A stretch of 5,456 bases of DNA from an uncultured Campylobacter sp. (GCF_937997595.1 NZ_CALKTS010000292.1:1-5456), one strand, 5' to 3'; shown: positions 1 to 5,456, counted from the stretch's first letter. Made by a program: numbers and translations. The notes: a model not told the origin generated them from the letters alone.

Positions 1-476
1 CTTGCACCGATGACCCAGCCAGGCAGAGTCTTTGAAAGCGAATCGCTGCTTCCGTCAGATTCGTCATATGAATAAATTTTATATTTCAAAAATGAAACTC
101 CTGTATATGCGCCCGCTACGAGTTTAAAGCCATTCGTAATCTCAGGCGTAAAATCCCCGCCTACGAGCAAGCTATGCTTATTCCACTCGTGTTTAAATAT
201 GATGTCCTCGTCAGTGCCAGTTTTCGAAGCTTTGAAATCATACAAGTACTCGCCGTACGCCCTAGCTATACCGAAATCGTAACCGCCTTTAAAGCCGAGC
301 GCAGCCTGCCCCTTATTATCTTTATTCGTGCCAGAATCGTCCTCGTCAGACCATTTAGTAGTGATGCTGGATTTAAAAGAATAATCTTCCTCGATACCTA
401 AAAATATTCCCTCGCCAAAGCTTGAACTCACGCATACCGCAGCGGCAAACGCCGCGATTAAAATTTTGTTTTTCAC
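1..476 (-). CDS. Putative outer-membrane beta-barrel protein, N-terminal part (cut by window edge)
   Basis: This gene reads leftward and runs off the window, so only the first 158 codons are seen. The start is taken as GTG at 476-474. It sits 4 bases after a strong AAGGAGA site, whereas the ATG two bases earlier is followed at once by TGA. The protein begins VKNKILIAAFAAAVCVSSSFG, a typical Sec signal peptide (two lysines, a hydrophobic core, small residues before a likely cut near residue 21). The mature part has alternating polar and aromatic/glycine stretches, such as residues 61-82 (GFKGGYDFGIARAYGEYLYDF) and 102-125, which read like beta strands of an outer-membrane barrel, separated by acidic loops (residues 44-54 and 137-148). 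No cysteine lipobox is present. Family and substrate cannot be named from this fragment; a small opacity-like or porin-like barrel is an inference. It is transcribed divergently from the anion symporter gene. Confidence 0.72.
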   Translation of the reverse strand, partial: MKNKILIAAFAAAVCVSSSFGEGIFLGIEEDYSFKSSITTKWSDEDDSGTNKDNKGQAALGFKGGYDFGIARAYGEYLYDFKASKTGTDEDIIFKHEWNKHSLLVGGDFTPEITNGFKLVAGAYTGVSFLKYKIYSYDESDGSSDSLSKTLPGWVIGA

Positions 477-480
477 ATTT

Positions 481-487
481 TCTCCTT
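481..487 (-). promoter_or_regulatory. Ribosome binding site that fixes the GTG start of the outer-membrane protein gene
   Basis: On the minus strand the sequence reads AAGGAGAAAATGTG. AAGGAGA is a near-perfect anti-16S match and lies 4 bases before GTG. The overlapping ATG opens a frame that stops at once (ATGTGA), so GTG is the only sensible start. Confidence 0.75.
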
Positions 488-597
488 ATAATTTATAATT
501 TCGGGCTTTCCACCGCCGCCGCTTTTGCCATTTTACCGCTTGCTATCTTTAAGCATCTTCCGCCAAGCTCGCTTACAAGCGCATTTAAAATTTGCCG

Positions 598-603
598 ATT
601 ATA
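598..603 (-). promoter_or_regulatory. Candidate -10 element for the outer-membrane protein gene
   Basis: On the minus strand the sequence is GGATATTATAATCGG, with a perfect TATAAT at 603-598 preceded by an A-tract. No clear -35 is visible, which is common for Campylobacter housekeeping promoters. Transcription would begin near 591 and leave a leader of about 115 bases. Closer AT-rich matches near 487-503 would put the start of transcription inside the ribosome site, so they are less likely. Confidence 0.4.
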
Positions 604-647
604 ATATCCTTTTTTTGAAATTTCGATGAATTTCGCGACAAGACTTG

Positions 648-679
648 GAATTTTATCTCACTCGCCTTGGATAAAATTC
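648..679. repeat. Perfect 10-bp inverted repeat in the divergent spacer
   Basis: GAATTTTATC at 648-657 is the exact reverse complement of GATAAAATTC at 670-679, with 12 bases between them. G-T wobble pairs could extend the stem at both ends. No T-run follows on either strand, so it does not look like an ordinary terminator. It lies upstream of the candidate promoter of the outer-membrane protein gene. Confidence 0.6.
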
Positions 680-717
680 TATCTTGATTGCCAGCACGGA
701 ATTCGACGAAATTCTAC

Positions 718-735
718 GCCGCCCCCTTGGGCAGC
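718..735. repeat. Short GC-rich hairpin in the divergent spacer
   Basis: GCCGCCC at 718-724 pairs with GGGCAGC at 729-735 around a four-base CCTT loop, with one C-A mismatch. It is the most GC-rich spot of an otherwise AT-rich stretch. It lacks a following T-run on either strand. The role is unknown. Confidence 0.4.
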
Positions 736-897
736 TAGCAAATTTAAATGCCAGAGCCATTAAAAAACAATCTGTGATGAAATTTAAAGCGTTTAGTTAG
801 TTGCTCGTTTTTATCTATAATTTAAAATTTACACACGAGATAAGTGCCGTGTTACCGATAGTAACTACGCTTTTAAAAATTTAAGACGATTTGATTT

Positions 898-914
898 GGA
901 ATTTATAAAATTCC
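898..914. repeat. 17-bp palindrome upstream of the symporter gene, possible operator
   Basis: GGAATTT at 898-904 and AAATTCC at 908-914 are exact reverse complements around ATA. The palindrome is centred 54 bases before the symporter start and about 24 bases before the candidate -10 element, so it would overlap the -35 region. That position suits an operator. It also contains two RAATTY hexamers, which are frequent throughout the window, so it may be coincidence. Confidence 0.4.
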
Positions 915-927
915 CGCCTCATTTTTG

Positions 928-933
928 TATCAT
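928..933 (+). promoter_or_regulatory. Candidate -10 element for the symporter gene
   Basis: TATCAT (one mismatch to TATAAT) follows a T-run and TG, in TTTTTGTATCATAAG. It would start transcription near 940 and give a leader of about 20 bases with the ribosome site GGAG at 951-954. There is no recognisable -35. A TATAAA at 904-909, inside the palindrome, is an alternative. Confidence 0.35.
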
Positions 934-959
934 AAGCCAAATCCAAAAAAGGAGTATCT

Positions 960-2432
960 ATGGAAGAACACAAAGTGGAGTTACGCAACTCCCGCTTACA
1001 AGGACCACTGGACTCAGACGTAGACGAGCTGGGTTTAGACAGGCTCACCGATACCGTGCCGTTTCCTAAGCGCGGCGTCATCATTATGGCGATTGCCGCT
1101 GCTGTGGGCTTTGCGCTATATGCCGCGTTACCATTTGAGCCTAATGTCAAAAAAGGCCTTGCGCTGCTTGCTTTTATCGCGATTATGTGGCTTACAGAGG
1201 CCGTGCATATCACGGTAACCGCGCTTATGGTGCCGGTGCTTGCGGTAGCTATCGGACTTGGCAAATTCGCTAAAGATGGCACTTTCACGGCTGCCACCAT
1301 CAAAAGCACGCTTGCAAATTTTGCAAACCCTACGATCTTTACCTTTTTCGGCGGTTTTGCTCTGGCAACAGCTCTGCATATGCAAAAGCTCGATAAAAAG
1401 ATCGCGATGTGGCTAATCGCCCGCGCAGGCGGTCGCTTGGGTGTAGCTGCGATTTTAATCTGCCTTGCTACGGCGATCCTTTCGATGTGGGTTTCAAACA
1501 CCGCAACTGCTGCGATGATGCTTCCGATCGCGCTTGGAATTTGCGCCAACATGGACGAGAGCAAAGATCGCGGCACGCTTGTGTTTTTGCTTTTAGGCAT
1601 CGCGTATTCTGCAAGCATCGGAGGTCTGGGCACGCTCGTGGGATCTCCGCCAAATTTAATCGTGGCTCAAGCCTTGCACTACAGCTTCGCGGACTGGATG
1701 AAGGTAGGTTTGCCGCTAATGTGCGTGATGCTACCGATAATGCTTGTGGTGCTTTATATAATTTTCAAGCCAAATTTAAGTCATAAAATAGAGATGGATC
1801 TGGAGCATATCCCTTGGACGCGCGAGCGCATTATTACGATCGTCGTATTTGCTCTAACGGCGCTTGGCTGGATATTTTCGAAACAAATTTCAGCCCTTGT
1901 GGGCTTTAAAGTGGACGATGCTTACGTCGCGATCTGCTCGGCAGTCGTAATCGTCATACTAGGGCTTGCCAAATGGCACGACATCGCCGAAAACACCGAA
2001 TGGGGCGTGTTGCTGCTTTTTGGCGGCGGACTTACTCTAAGTGCGGTTTTAGGCGATTCTGGAGCTTCTAAGGTGCTTGGCGATCTAGTCGCGCACACTT
2101 TCGGTGGAGCGCCTACTTACATCGTACTTTTGGTAACGGCAGTTTTCATCATCTGCCTTACGGAATTTACGAGCAATACCGCCTCTGCTGCACTTTTAGT
2201 ACCAGTATTTGCGGGAGTAGCGGCTCAGATGGGGCTGCCAAAAGAAACTCTTACTATAGTAATCGGTGTGGGCGCAAGCTGCGCTTTCATAATGCCGGTA
2301 GCGACGCCGCCAAATGCTTTGGTTTTCGGAACGGGACGCATTCGCCAGGCGGAAATGGTACGAAGTGGTGGAATTCTAGCGATATTCTCCGCGTTTTTGG
2401 TTTCGGGATACGCGTATATTTTTTACTCGTAA
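960..2432 (+). CDS. SLC13/DASS-family sodium:anion (probably dicarboxylate) symporter
   Basis: This 490-residue inner-membrane protein has the length and hallmarks of the divalent anion:sodium symporter family, whose members take up C4-dicarboxylates, citrate, sulfate or related anions with sodium. Both signature SNT motifs are visible, one per inverted half: SNTAT at 179-183 and TEFTSNTAS at 401-409 (SNT at 405-407). They are paired with GLGTLVGSPPN (222-232) and VATPPNALVFGTG (447-459), the substrate/sodium-site loops. Roughly eleven to twelve hydrophobic segments run from residue 39 to the C-terminus, with the second half beginning near 289. About 38 hydrophilic, partly acidic residues precede the first segment. 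ATG at 960 has GGAG five bases upstream. The gene appears to be single: a divergent neighbour lies on the left, and hairpins plus a new promoter on the right. The family is clear from the motifs; the exact substrate cannot be read from the sequence, and dicarboxylate is a best guess. Confidence 0.93.
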   Translation: MEEHKVELRNSRLQGPLDSDVDELGLDRLTDTVPFPKRGVIIMAIAAAVGFALYAALPFEPNVKKGLALLAFIAIMWLTEAVHITVTALMVPVLAVAIGLGKFAKDGTFTAATIKSTLANFANPTIFTFFGGFALATALHMQKLDKKIAMWLIARAGGRLGVAAILICLATAILSMWVSNTATAAMMLPIALGICANMDESKDRGTLVFLLLGIAYSASIGGLGTLVGSPPNLIVAQALHYSFADWMKVGLPLMCVMLPIMLVVLYIIFKPNLSHKIEMDLEHIPWTRERIITIVVFALTALGWIFSKQISALVGFKVDDAYVAICSAVVIVILGLAKWHDIAENTEWGVLLLFGGGLTLSAVLGDSGASKVLGDLVAHTFGGAPTYIVLLVTAVFIICLTEFTSNTASAALLVPVFAGVAAQMGLPKETLTIVIGVGASCAFIMPVATPPNALVFGTGRIRQAEMVRSGGILAIFSAFLVSGYAYIFYS

Positions 2433-2450
2433 AATTCCGTCAAAATTCTA

Positions 2451-2498
2451 TAGTCCGGGTATCTGCTCGGACTAAATATATTTATAAGATATATTTTT
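2451..2498 (+). terminator. Two adjacent hairpins after the symporter gene, candidate terminator
   Basis: The first hairpin pairs TAGTCCG (2451-2457) with CGGACTA (2468-2474) around ten bases. The second pairs AAATATAT (2474-2481) with ATATATTT (2489-2496) around seven bases and continues into TT. The two stems share base 2474. Neither is a textbook terminator: the GC-rich stem has no T-run after it, and the stem with the short T-run is all A-T. The position, 18 bases past the stop codon and before the next promoter, supports a termination role. Confidence 0.5.
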
Positions 2499-2563
2499 AA
2501 ACTCCTAAATTTTCGGAATCTTTATAAAAAAATTCTAATTTAATACTATTTTAATCAGTTATC

Positions 2564-2571
2564 TGTATAAT
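2564..2571 (+). promoter_or_regulatory. Extended -10 promoter of the amino acid ABC transporter operon
   Basis: TGTATAAT contains a perfect TATAAT (2566-2571) directly after TG. It is preceded by about 50 very AT-rich bases, the usual layout of a Campylobacter housekeeping promoter, and there is no clear -35. Transcription would begin near 2578, leaving a leader of about 20 bases before the first permease gene. Confidence 0.6.
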
Positions 2572-2584
2572 ACGCATATCTTAC

Positions 2585-2593
2585 GGAAAGAAG
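2585..2593 (+). promoter_or_regulatory. Weak ribosome binding site of the first permease gene
   Basis: GGAAAGAAG lies 5 bases before ATG at 2599. It is a poorer match to the anti-16S sequence than the AAAGGAGA of the last gene in the operon. This fits lower synthesis of membrane subunits than of the binding lipoprotein. Confidence 0.45.
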
Positions 2594-2598
2594 AATTT

Positions 2599-3252
2599 AT
2601 GGATTTTGATTTTATAGCTAAATTTAGCCCTATGTTCGTAAAGGCGGGAATTTTAACGCTAAAGCTCGCATTTTACGGGATTTTACTATCCATCATCATC
2701 GGTTTTATCTGCACACTGATAAAATATAAAAGATTGTCGCTGCTAAGCCCGCTTGTGAGCGCATATATCGAGCTGTCGCGCAATACTCCGCTTTTAATTC
2801 AGCTATTTTTTCTATACTACGGCCTGCCGAAGCTGGGCGTTCAAATTTCGGGCTTTACCTGCGCGATCGTAGGTCTTGCTTTTTTGGGCGGCAGCTACAT
2901 GAGCGAGAGCTTTAGGCTCGGTTTTGAGGCGATAAAAAAATCCCAGATCGAAAGCGCGATGAGCCTGGGGCTAAGCGAAGCGCAGATAGTCTTTTACGTC
3001 GTGCTGCCGCGCGCCTTTGCGATCGCCCTGCCCTCCATCAGCGCAAACATAATCTTTCTGCTTAAAGAAACTTCGATCGTTAGCATCGTAGCGCTCGCCG
3101 ATCTCGTTTATGCCGCAAAGGACATTATCGGGCTGTATTACAAGACGAACGAGGCGCTATTTATGTTAAGCATTTCGTATCTGATCATAATCCTGCCGCT
3201 TTCGCTAGCGCTTACGCTGCTTGAAAAGCGCCTTGCGTATATGAGGGGCTAG
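2599..3252 (+). CDS. Polar amino acid ABC transporter permease (HisM/GlnP type), first subunit
   Basis: This 217-residue inner-membrane protein is one half of the channel of a polar amino acid importer. About five hydrophobic segments are visible (near residues 17-41, 52-75, 84-100, 135-156 and 186-207). The typical PAAT-family stretch ELSRNTPLLIQLFFLYYGLP is at 58-77. The cytoplasmic EAA loop that docks on the ATPase is at 118-137 (ESAMSLGLSEAQIVFYVVLP), with the conserved glycine G124 and proline P137 in place. Length is normal for the family. It is the first gene of the operon; its stop is only 2 bases before the next start. The order permease-permease-ATPase resembles the C. jejuni Cj0467-Cj0469 cluster as I recall it. 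The substrate is inferred from the binding lipoprotein at the end of the operon (cysteine-type), not from this sequence. Confidence 0.92.
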   Translation: MDFDFIAKFSPMFVKAGILTLKLAFYGILLSIIIGFICTLIKYKRLSLLSPLVSAYIELSRNTPLLIQLFFLYYGLPKLGVQISGFTCAIVGLAFLGGSYMSESFRLGFEAIKKSQIESAMSLGLSEAQIVFYVVLPRAFAIALPSISANIIFLLKETSIVSIVALADLVYAAKDIIGLYYKTNEALFMLSISYLIIILPLSLALTLLEKRLAYMRG

Positions 3253-3254
3253 CG

Positions 3255-3911
3255 ATGGAACTATTCGGCGGCGAAAATTTAATCAGACTTCTTGGCGGAC
3301 TCGGAGTTACGCTGCAAATCGCGCTCATCTCGATCGCGGTTTCGCTCGCCCTAGGCTTGGTACTTGGAATTTTAATGGCCTCCGGGCGCAGAGTCTTATA
3401 CATCCCGCTTAAAATTTGCCTAGAGATCGTGCGTATCATGCCACCCATCGTTTGGCTATTTATCGTATATTTCGGCGCGAGCAAGGCTTTTGGCATCCAC
3501 ATCTCAAATATCGCGGCTTCGATCATCGTCTTTAGCGTCTGGGGTGTTTTTGAGATGATGGATCTGGTGCGCGGCGCCGTGCTTAGCATCCCCAAGCATC
3601 AGTTCGAAAGCGCCGAAGCGCTCGCATTTAGCAGATCGCAAATTTATCTCTACGTCATCCTGCCGCTTGCGATGAGGCGCCTGGTGCCCGCAACGATAAA
3701 TTTATTCAGCAGGATGATAAAAACAACCTCGATCGCCGTACTAATCGGCGTCATCGAGCTCGTCAAAGTCGGACAGCAGATCATCGAAGTGAATGTCTTT
3801 CGCGACAATTACGCGCCGCTAATCATCTACGGAGCGATATTTTTCGTATATTTTTTGATCTGCTATCCGATCTCGGCGCTTTCGAAAAAACTAGAAAACA
3901 GGTGGAGCTGA
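3255..3911 (+). CDS. Polar amino acid ABC transporter permease, second subunit
   Basis: This 218-residue inner-membrane protein is the likely partner of the preceding permease, forming a heterodimeric channel. It has the same plan: hydrophobic segments near 15-42, 60-76, 85-100, 138-150 and 184-207, and an EAA loop at 118-137 (ESAEALAFSRSQIYLYVILP). Two features depart from the first permease. The usual EAA-loop glycine is alanine (A124). The R-x-TPLL stretch before the second segment is RIMPPIVW (60-67). Such divergence is expected if the two subunits have specialised. The start ATG at 3255 follows GAGGGG at 3243-3248, inside the end of the first permease gene, and the stop TGA (3909-3911) overlaps the ATPase start as TGATG, so translation is probably coupled. 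Confidence 0.91.
   Translation: MELFGGENLIRLLGGLGVTLQIALISIAVSLALGLVLGILMASGRRVLYIPLKICLEIVRIMPPIVWLFIVYFGASKAFGIHISNIAASIIVFSVWGVFEMMDLVRGAVLSIPKHQFESAEALAFSRSQIYLYVILPLAMRRLVPATINLFSRMIKTTSIAVLIGVIELVKVGQQIIEVNVFRDNYAPLIIYGAIFFVYFLICYPISALSKKLENRWS
3900..3907 (+). promoter_or_regulatory. Ribosome binding site that decides the ATPase start
   Basis: AGGTGGAG lies just before ATG at 3911. The in-frame GTG at 3902 lies inside this site and has no ribosome site of its own, so 3911 is preferred. The site is inside the last codons of the second permease gene, as expected for coupled translation through the TGATG overlap. Confidence 0.65.
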
Positions 3912-4648
3912 TGGAAATTTTAAAAATCGATAAAGTTAATAAATTTTACGGCGAGCTGCACGCGCTAAAGGACGTCAGCCTTAGCGTCGCGCAGGGCGAA
4001 GTCGTGGTGATCCTGGGTCCTAGCGGCTGCGGCAAAAGCACCCTACTTCGCACGATCAACGGCTTAGAGCCGGTACAAAGCGGAAATTTTATAATCGAGG
4101 GCGAGCGGATCGATCAAAATTTCAAAGAGTGGCGCAGGATCAGGCAAAAGATCGGTATGGTCTTTCAAAGCTACGAGCTTTTCGATCATCTAAGCGTTCT
4201 GCATAACATAATCCTGGGCCCGATGAAGGTGCAAAACGTCCCGAAAGAGGAAGCGATAACTCTAGCGCGCGAATGGCTAAAGATCGTAGGTCTTGCGGAT
4301 AAGGAGAATTCCTACCCCAAAGAGCTTAGCGGCGGGCAGAAGCAGCGCATCGCAATCGTGCGAAGCCTGGTGATGAAGCCCAAGATCATGCTTTTTGACG
4401 AGGTTACCGCAGCTCTTGATCCCGAGATCGTGCGCGAGGTGCTCGACGTAATGCTAAATCTTGCCAAAGAGGGGCAGACGATGCTAATCGTAACGCACGA
4501 GATGGGCTTTGCGCGCGCCGTAGCCGATCGCATAGTTTTTATGGACGAGGGAAGCGTCGTCGAGATTAACGAGCCGGAGGCGTTCTTTACCGCTCCGAAG
4601 AGCGAGCGTGCGAAGAAATTTCTAAATATGTTCGAATTTAAAAAATAA
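3911..4648 (+). CDS. Polar amino acid ABC transporter ATP-binding protein (GlnQ/HisP type)
   Basis: From the ATG at 3911 this gives 245 residues, standard for PAAT-family ATPases; an in-frame GTG at 3902 would add three residues but has no ribosome site. All nucleotide-binding motifs are intact and in order: Walker A GPSGCGKST (36-44), Q-loop Q86 in VFQSYELF, signature LSGGQKQR (139-146), Walker B IMLFDE (159-164) with catalytic E164, D-loop ALD (168-170) and switch histidine H196 in THEMGFA. After the catalytic glutamate the common proline is valine (FDEVTAALDP), outside the catalytic set. The protein should dimerise on the inner face of the membrane, bind the EAA loops of the two permeases, and drive import with ATP. 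It overlaps the upstream permease gene by one base and is followed 20 bases later by the binding-protein gene. Confidence 0.95.
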   Translation: MEILKIDKVNKFYGELHALKDVSLSVAQGEVVVILGPSGCGKSTLLRTINGLEPVQSGNFIIEGERIDQNFKEWRRIRQKIGMVFQSYELFDHLSVLHNIILGPMKVQNVPKEEAITLAREWLKIVGLADKENSYPKELSGGQKQRIAIVRSLVMKPKIMLFDEVTAALDPEIVREVLDVMLNLAKEGQTMLIVTHEMGFARAVADRIVFMDEGSVVEINEPEAFFTAPKSERAKKFLNMFEFKK

Positions 4649-4668
4649 ATTTTAATAAAGGAGAAAAG

Positions 4669-5456
4669 ATGAAAAAAACGCTAAGCACGCTTTTTATCTT
4701 AGTTGCGTTATTTTTCGCAGGTTGCAACGACGAGGGCAAAGGCTCCTCAAATTCCGCACAAGGTTCCGCCGCTCCGCAAAGCTATATAGACGGAGTTAAA
4801 AAACGCGGTGTAGTGAGGATCGCCGTTTTCGGCGATAAGCCGCCGTTTGGCTACATTGACGAGACGGGCAAAAACGCGGGATATGATGTGTATTTTGCAA
4901 AACGCATCGCAAAGGAGCTTTTGGGCGATGAAAACAAAGTGCAGTTCGTGCTCGTAGAGGCGGCTAATCGCGCGGAATTTTTAGCGTCGGATAAGGTCGA
5001 TATCACGCTTGCAAATTTTACCGTCACGCCGGAGCGCAAAGAGGTCGTGGATTTCGCGCTGCCGTATATGAAGGTAGCTCTCGGCGTCGCGAGCCCGAAT
5101 GGCGATATCACCGACGTTTCGCAGCTTAAGGACAAAACGCTTTTAATCAACAAAGGCACGACCGCGGATCTGTATTTTACGAAAAACCATCCCGAGATCA
5201 AGCTTTTAAAATTTGACCAAAATACCGAGACTTTCGGTGCGATGCTGGACGGCAGGGGCGACGCTATCGCGCATGATAATACGCTTTTGTTTGCGTGGAC
5301 GAAATCAAACCCTGGTTTTAAGGTAGGTATCCGCTCGCTGGGCGATCAGGACGTCATCGCGCCTGCGGTCAAAAAGGGCAACGACGAGCTTCGCAAATGG
5401 CTTGACGATCTAATCGTAAAGCTCGCGGACGAGAAATTTTTCCACGCCGACTACGA
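4669..5456 (+). CDS. cjaA: CjaA-like amino acid (probably cysteine) binding lipoprotein, C-terminus cut off
   Basis: This is the substrate-binding component of the importer; 262 codons are seen before the window ends, probably lacking under twenty residues. It starts MKKTLSTLFILVALFFAGC, a lipoprotein signal with the lipidated cysteine at C19 (phenylalanine at -3 is slightly unusual), followed by a flexible Ser/Ala/Gln linker to about residue 38. The body is a type II periplasmic amino acid binding fold. Stretches match CjaA (Cj0982c) of C. jejuni as I remember it: VRIAVFGDKPPFGYIDE (49-65), NKVQFVLVEAANR (89-101), KTLLINKGTTADLYFT (156-171) and DQNTETF (183-189). R123 in NFTVTPER should bind the ligand carboxylate and D203 in HDNT its amino group, by family analogy. 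CjaA was crystallised with cysteine, which suggests the ligand. A strong AAAGGAGA site (4657-4664) fits high expression. It is the last visible gene of the operon. Confidence 0.9.
   Translation, partial: MKKTLSTLFILVALFFAGCNDEGKGSSNSAQGSAAPQSYIDGVKKRGVVRIAVFGDKPPFGYIDETGKNAGYDVYFAKRIAKELLGDENKVQFVLVEAANRAEFLASDKVDITLANFTVTPERKEVVDFALPYMKVALGVASPNGDITDVSQLKDKTLLINKGTTADLYFTKNHPEIKLLKFDQNTETFGAMLDGRGDAIAHDNTLLFAWTKSNPGFKVGIRSLGDQDVIAPAVKKGNDELRKWLDDLIVKLADEKFFHADY

Larger units (their letters stand above)
477..959. other. Divergent intergenic region, no convincing gene
   Basis: This 483-base spacer lies between the leftward outer-membrane protein gene and the rightward symporter gene. It is AT-rich except for about 500-590, which is GC-richer and resembles coding DNA in composition. 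On the minus strand one frame stays open for about 54 codons and stops at 493-495 (residues ending KMAKAAAVESPKL). It has no ATG until the last 12 codons and no good ribosome site, so it is not called a gene. The region holds candidate -10 elements in both directions, two hairpin-capable inverted repeats (648-679 and 718-735) and a short palindrome at 898-914. No tRNA, CRISPR or insertion-sequence ends were seen. Confidence 0.6.

Noticed and set aside
174..604. Two plus-strand open frames (174-401 and 422-604)
   Set aside because: The first is antisense to the outer-membrane protein gene, which has a signal peptide and a ribosome site. The second spans its start region and spacer and has no ribosome site or recognisable protein features.
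493..654. A 54-codon open stretch on the minus strand in the divergent spacer
   Set aside because: It has no ATG until its last 12 codons, no ribosome site and no recognisable similarity, so it is reported only as a possible leader or remnant.
851..865. Five-bp inverted repeat GTTAC-CGATA-GTAAC as an operator
   Set aside because: It is too short to stand out from chance in a spacer of this length, and no known regulator site is recognised.
881..1633. A 250-codon open frame on the minus strand inside the symporter gene
   Set aside because: It is antisense to a gene with clear family motifs, its residues are the Ser/Ala/Ile-rich mixture typical of a shadow frame, and it has no recognisable domain.
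3902..3910. GTG at 3902 as the start of the ATPase gene
   Set aside because: It lies inside the ribosome site serving the ATG at 3911, and family members begin close to the first beta strand, as the shorter protein does.
4649..4668. A separate promoter or attenuator between the ATPase and binding-protein genes
   Set aside because: The 20 bases hold only an AT-rich stretch and the ribosome site, with no hairpin and no room for a full promoter outside the coding sequence.
4669..5456. Assignment of the binding protein as Peb1A (aspartate/glutamate adhesin)
   Set aside because: Peb1A has a normal signal peptide and different core stretches as I recall it. This protein has a lipobox cysteine and long matches to CjaA.

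Overview
The window looks like chromosomal DNA of a campylobacterium, most likely one of the higher-GC Campylobacter species (the oral group, for example the gracilis/showae/rectus type). The evidence is the mixture of GC-richer coding sequence with AT-rich spacers, the very frequent AAATTT-type hexamers, and a solute-binding lipoprotein that closely resembles CjaA of Campylobacter jejuni. The species assignment is an inference.

Layout. Positions 1-476 (minus strand) hold the 5' part of a gene for a secreted, probably beta-barrel, outer-membrane protein. It starts with GTG and is cut by the window edge. Positions 477-959 are a 483-base divergent spacer with candidate promoters for both flanking genes, three inverted repeats and no convincing gene. 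Positions 960-2432 (plus) encode a complete SLC13/DASS-family sodium:anion (probably dicarboxylate) symporter that appears to stand alone. Positions 2433-2598 hold two back-to-back hairpins that could end its transcript, followed by a good extended -10 promoter. From 2599 to the right edge runs one tight operon for a polar amino acid ABC importer: permease, permease, ATPase and a CjaA-like binding lipoprotein, the last missing only its C-terminus.

How the genes work together. The binding lipoprotein captures the amino acid (cysteine, if it behaves like C. jejuni CjaA) in the periplasm. It delivers it to a heterodimeric membrane channel made by the two permeases, and a homodimer of the ATPase powers import. 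Gene spacing is 2 bases, a TGATG overlap and 20 bases, which fits co-translation of one complex. The lone symporter upstream is a separate uptake or exchange system for organic acids or related anions, which suits an organism living on amino and organic acids.

Nothing here is a clearly new biological system. The points most worth checking are: the physical linkage of a cjaA-type gene to its likely permease and ATPase genes; a non-glycine residue at the key position of the second permease's EAA loop; a strong excess of RAATTY hexamers; the inverted repeats; and the unusually long leader of the outer-membrane protein gene.
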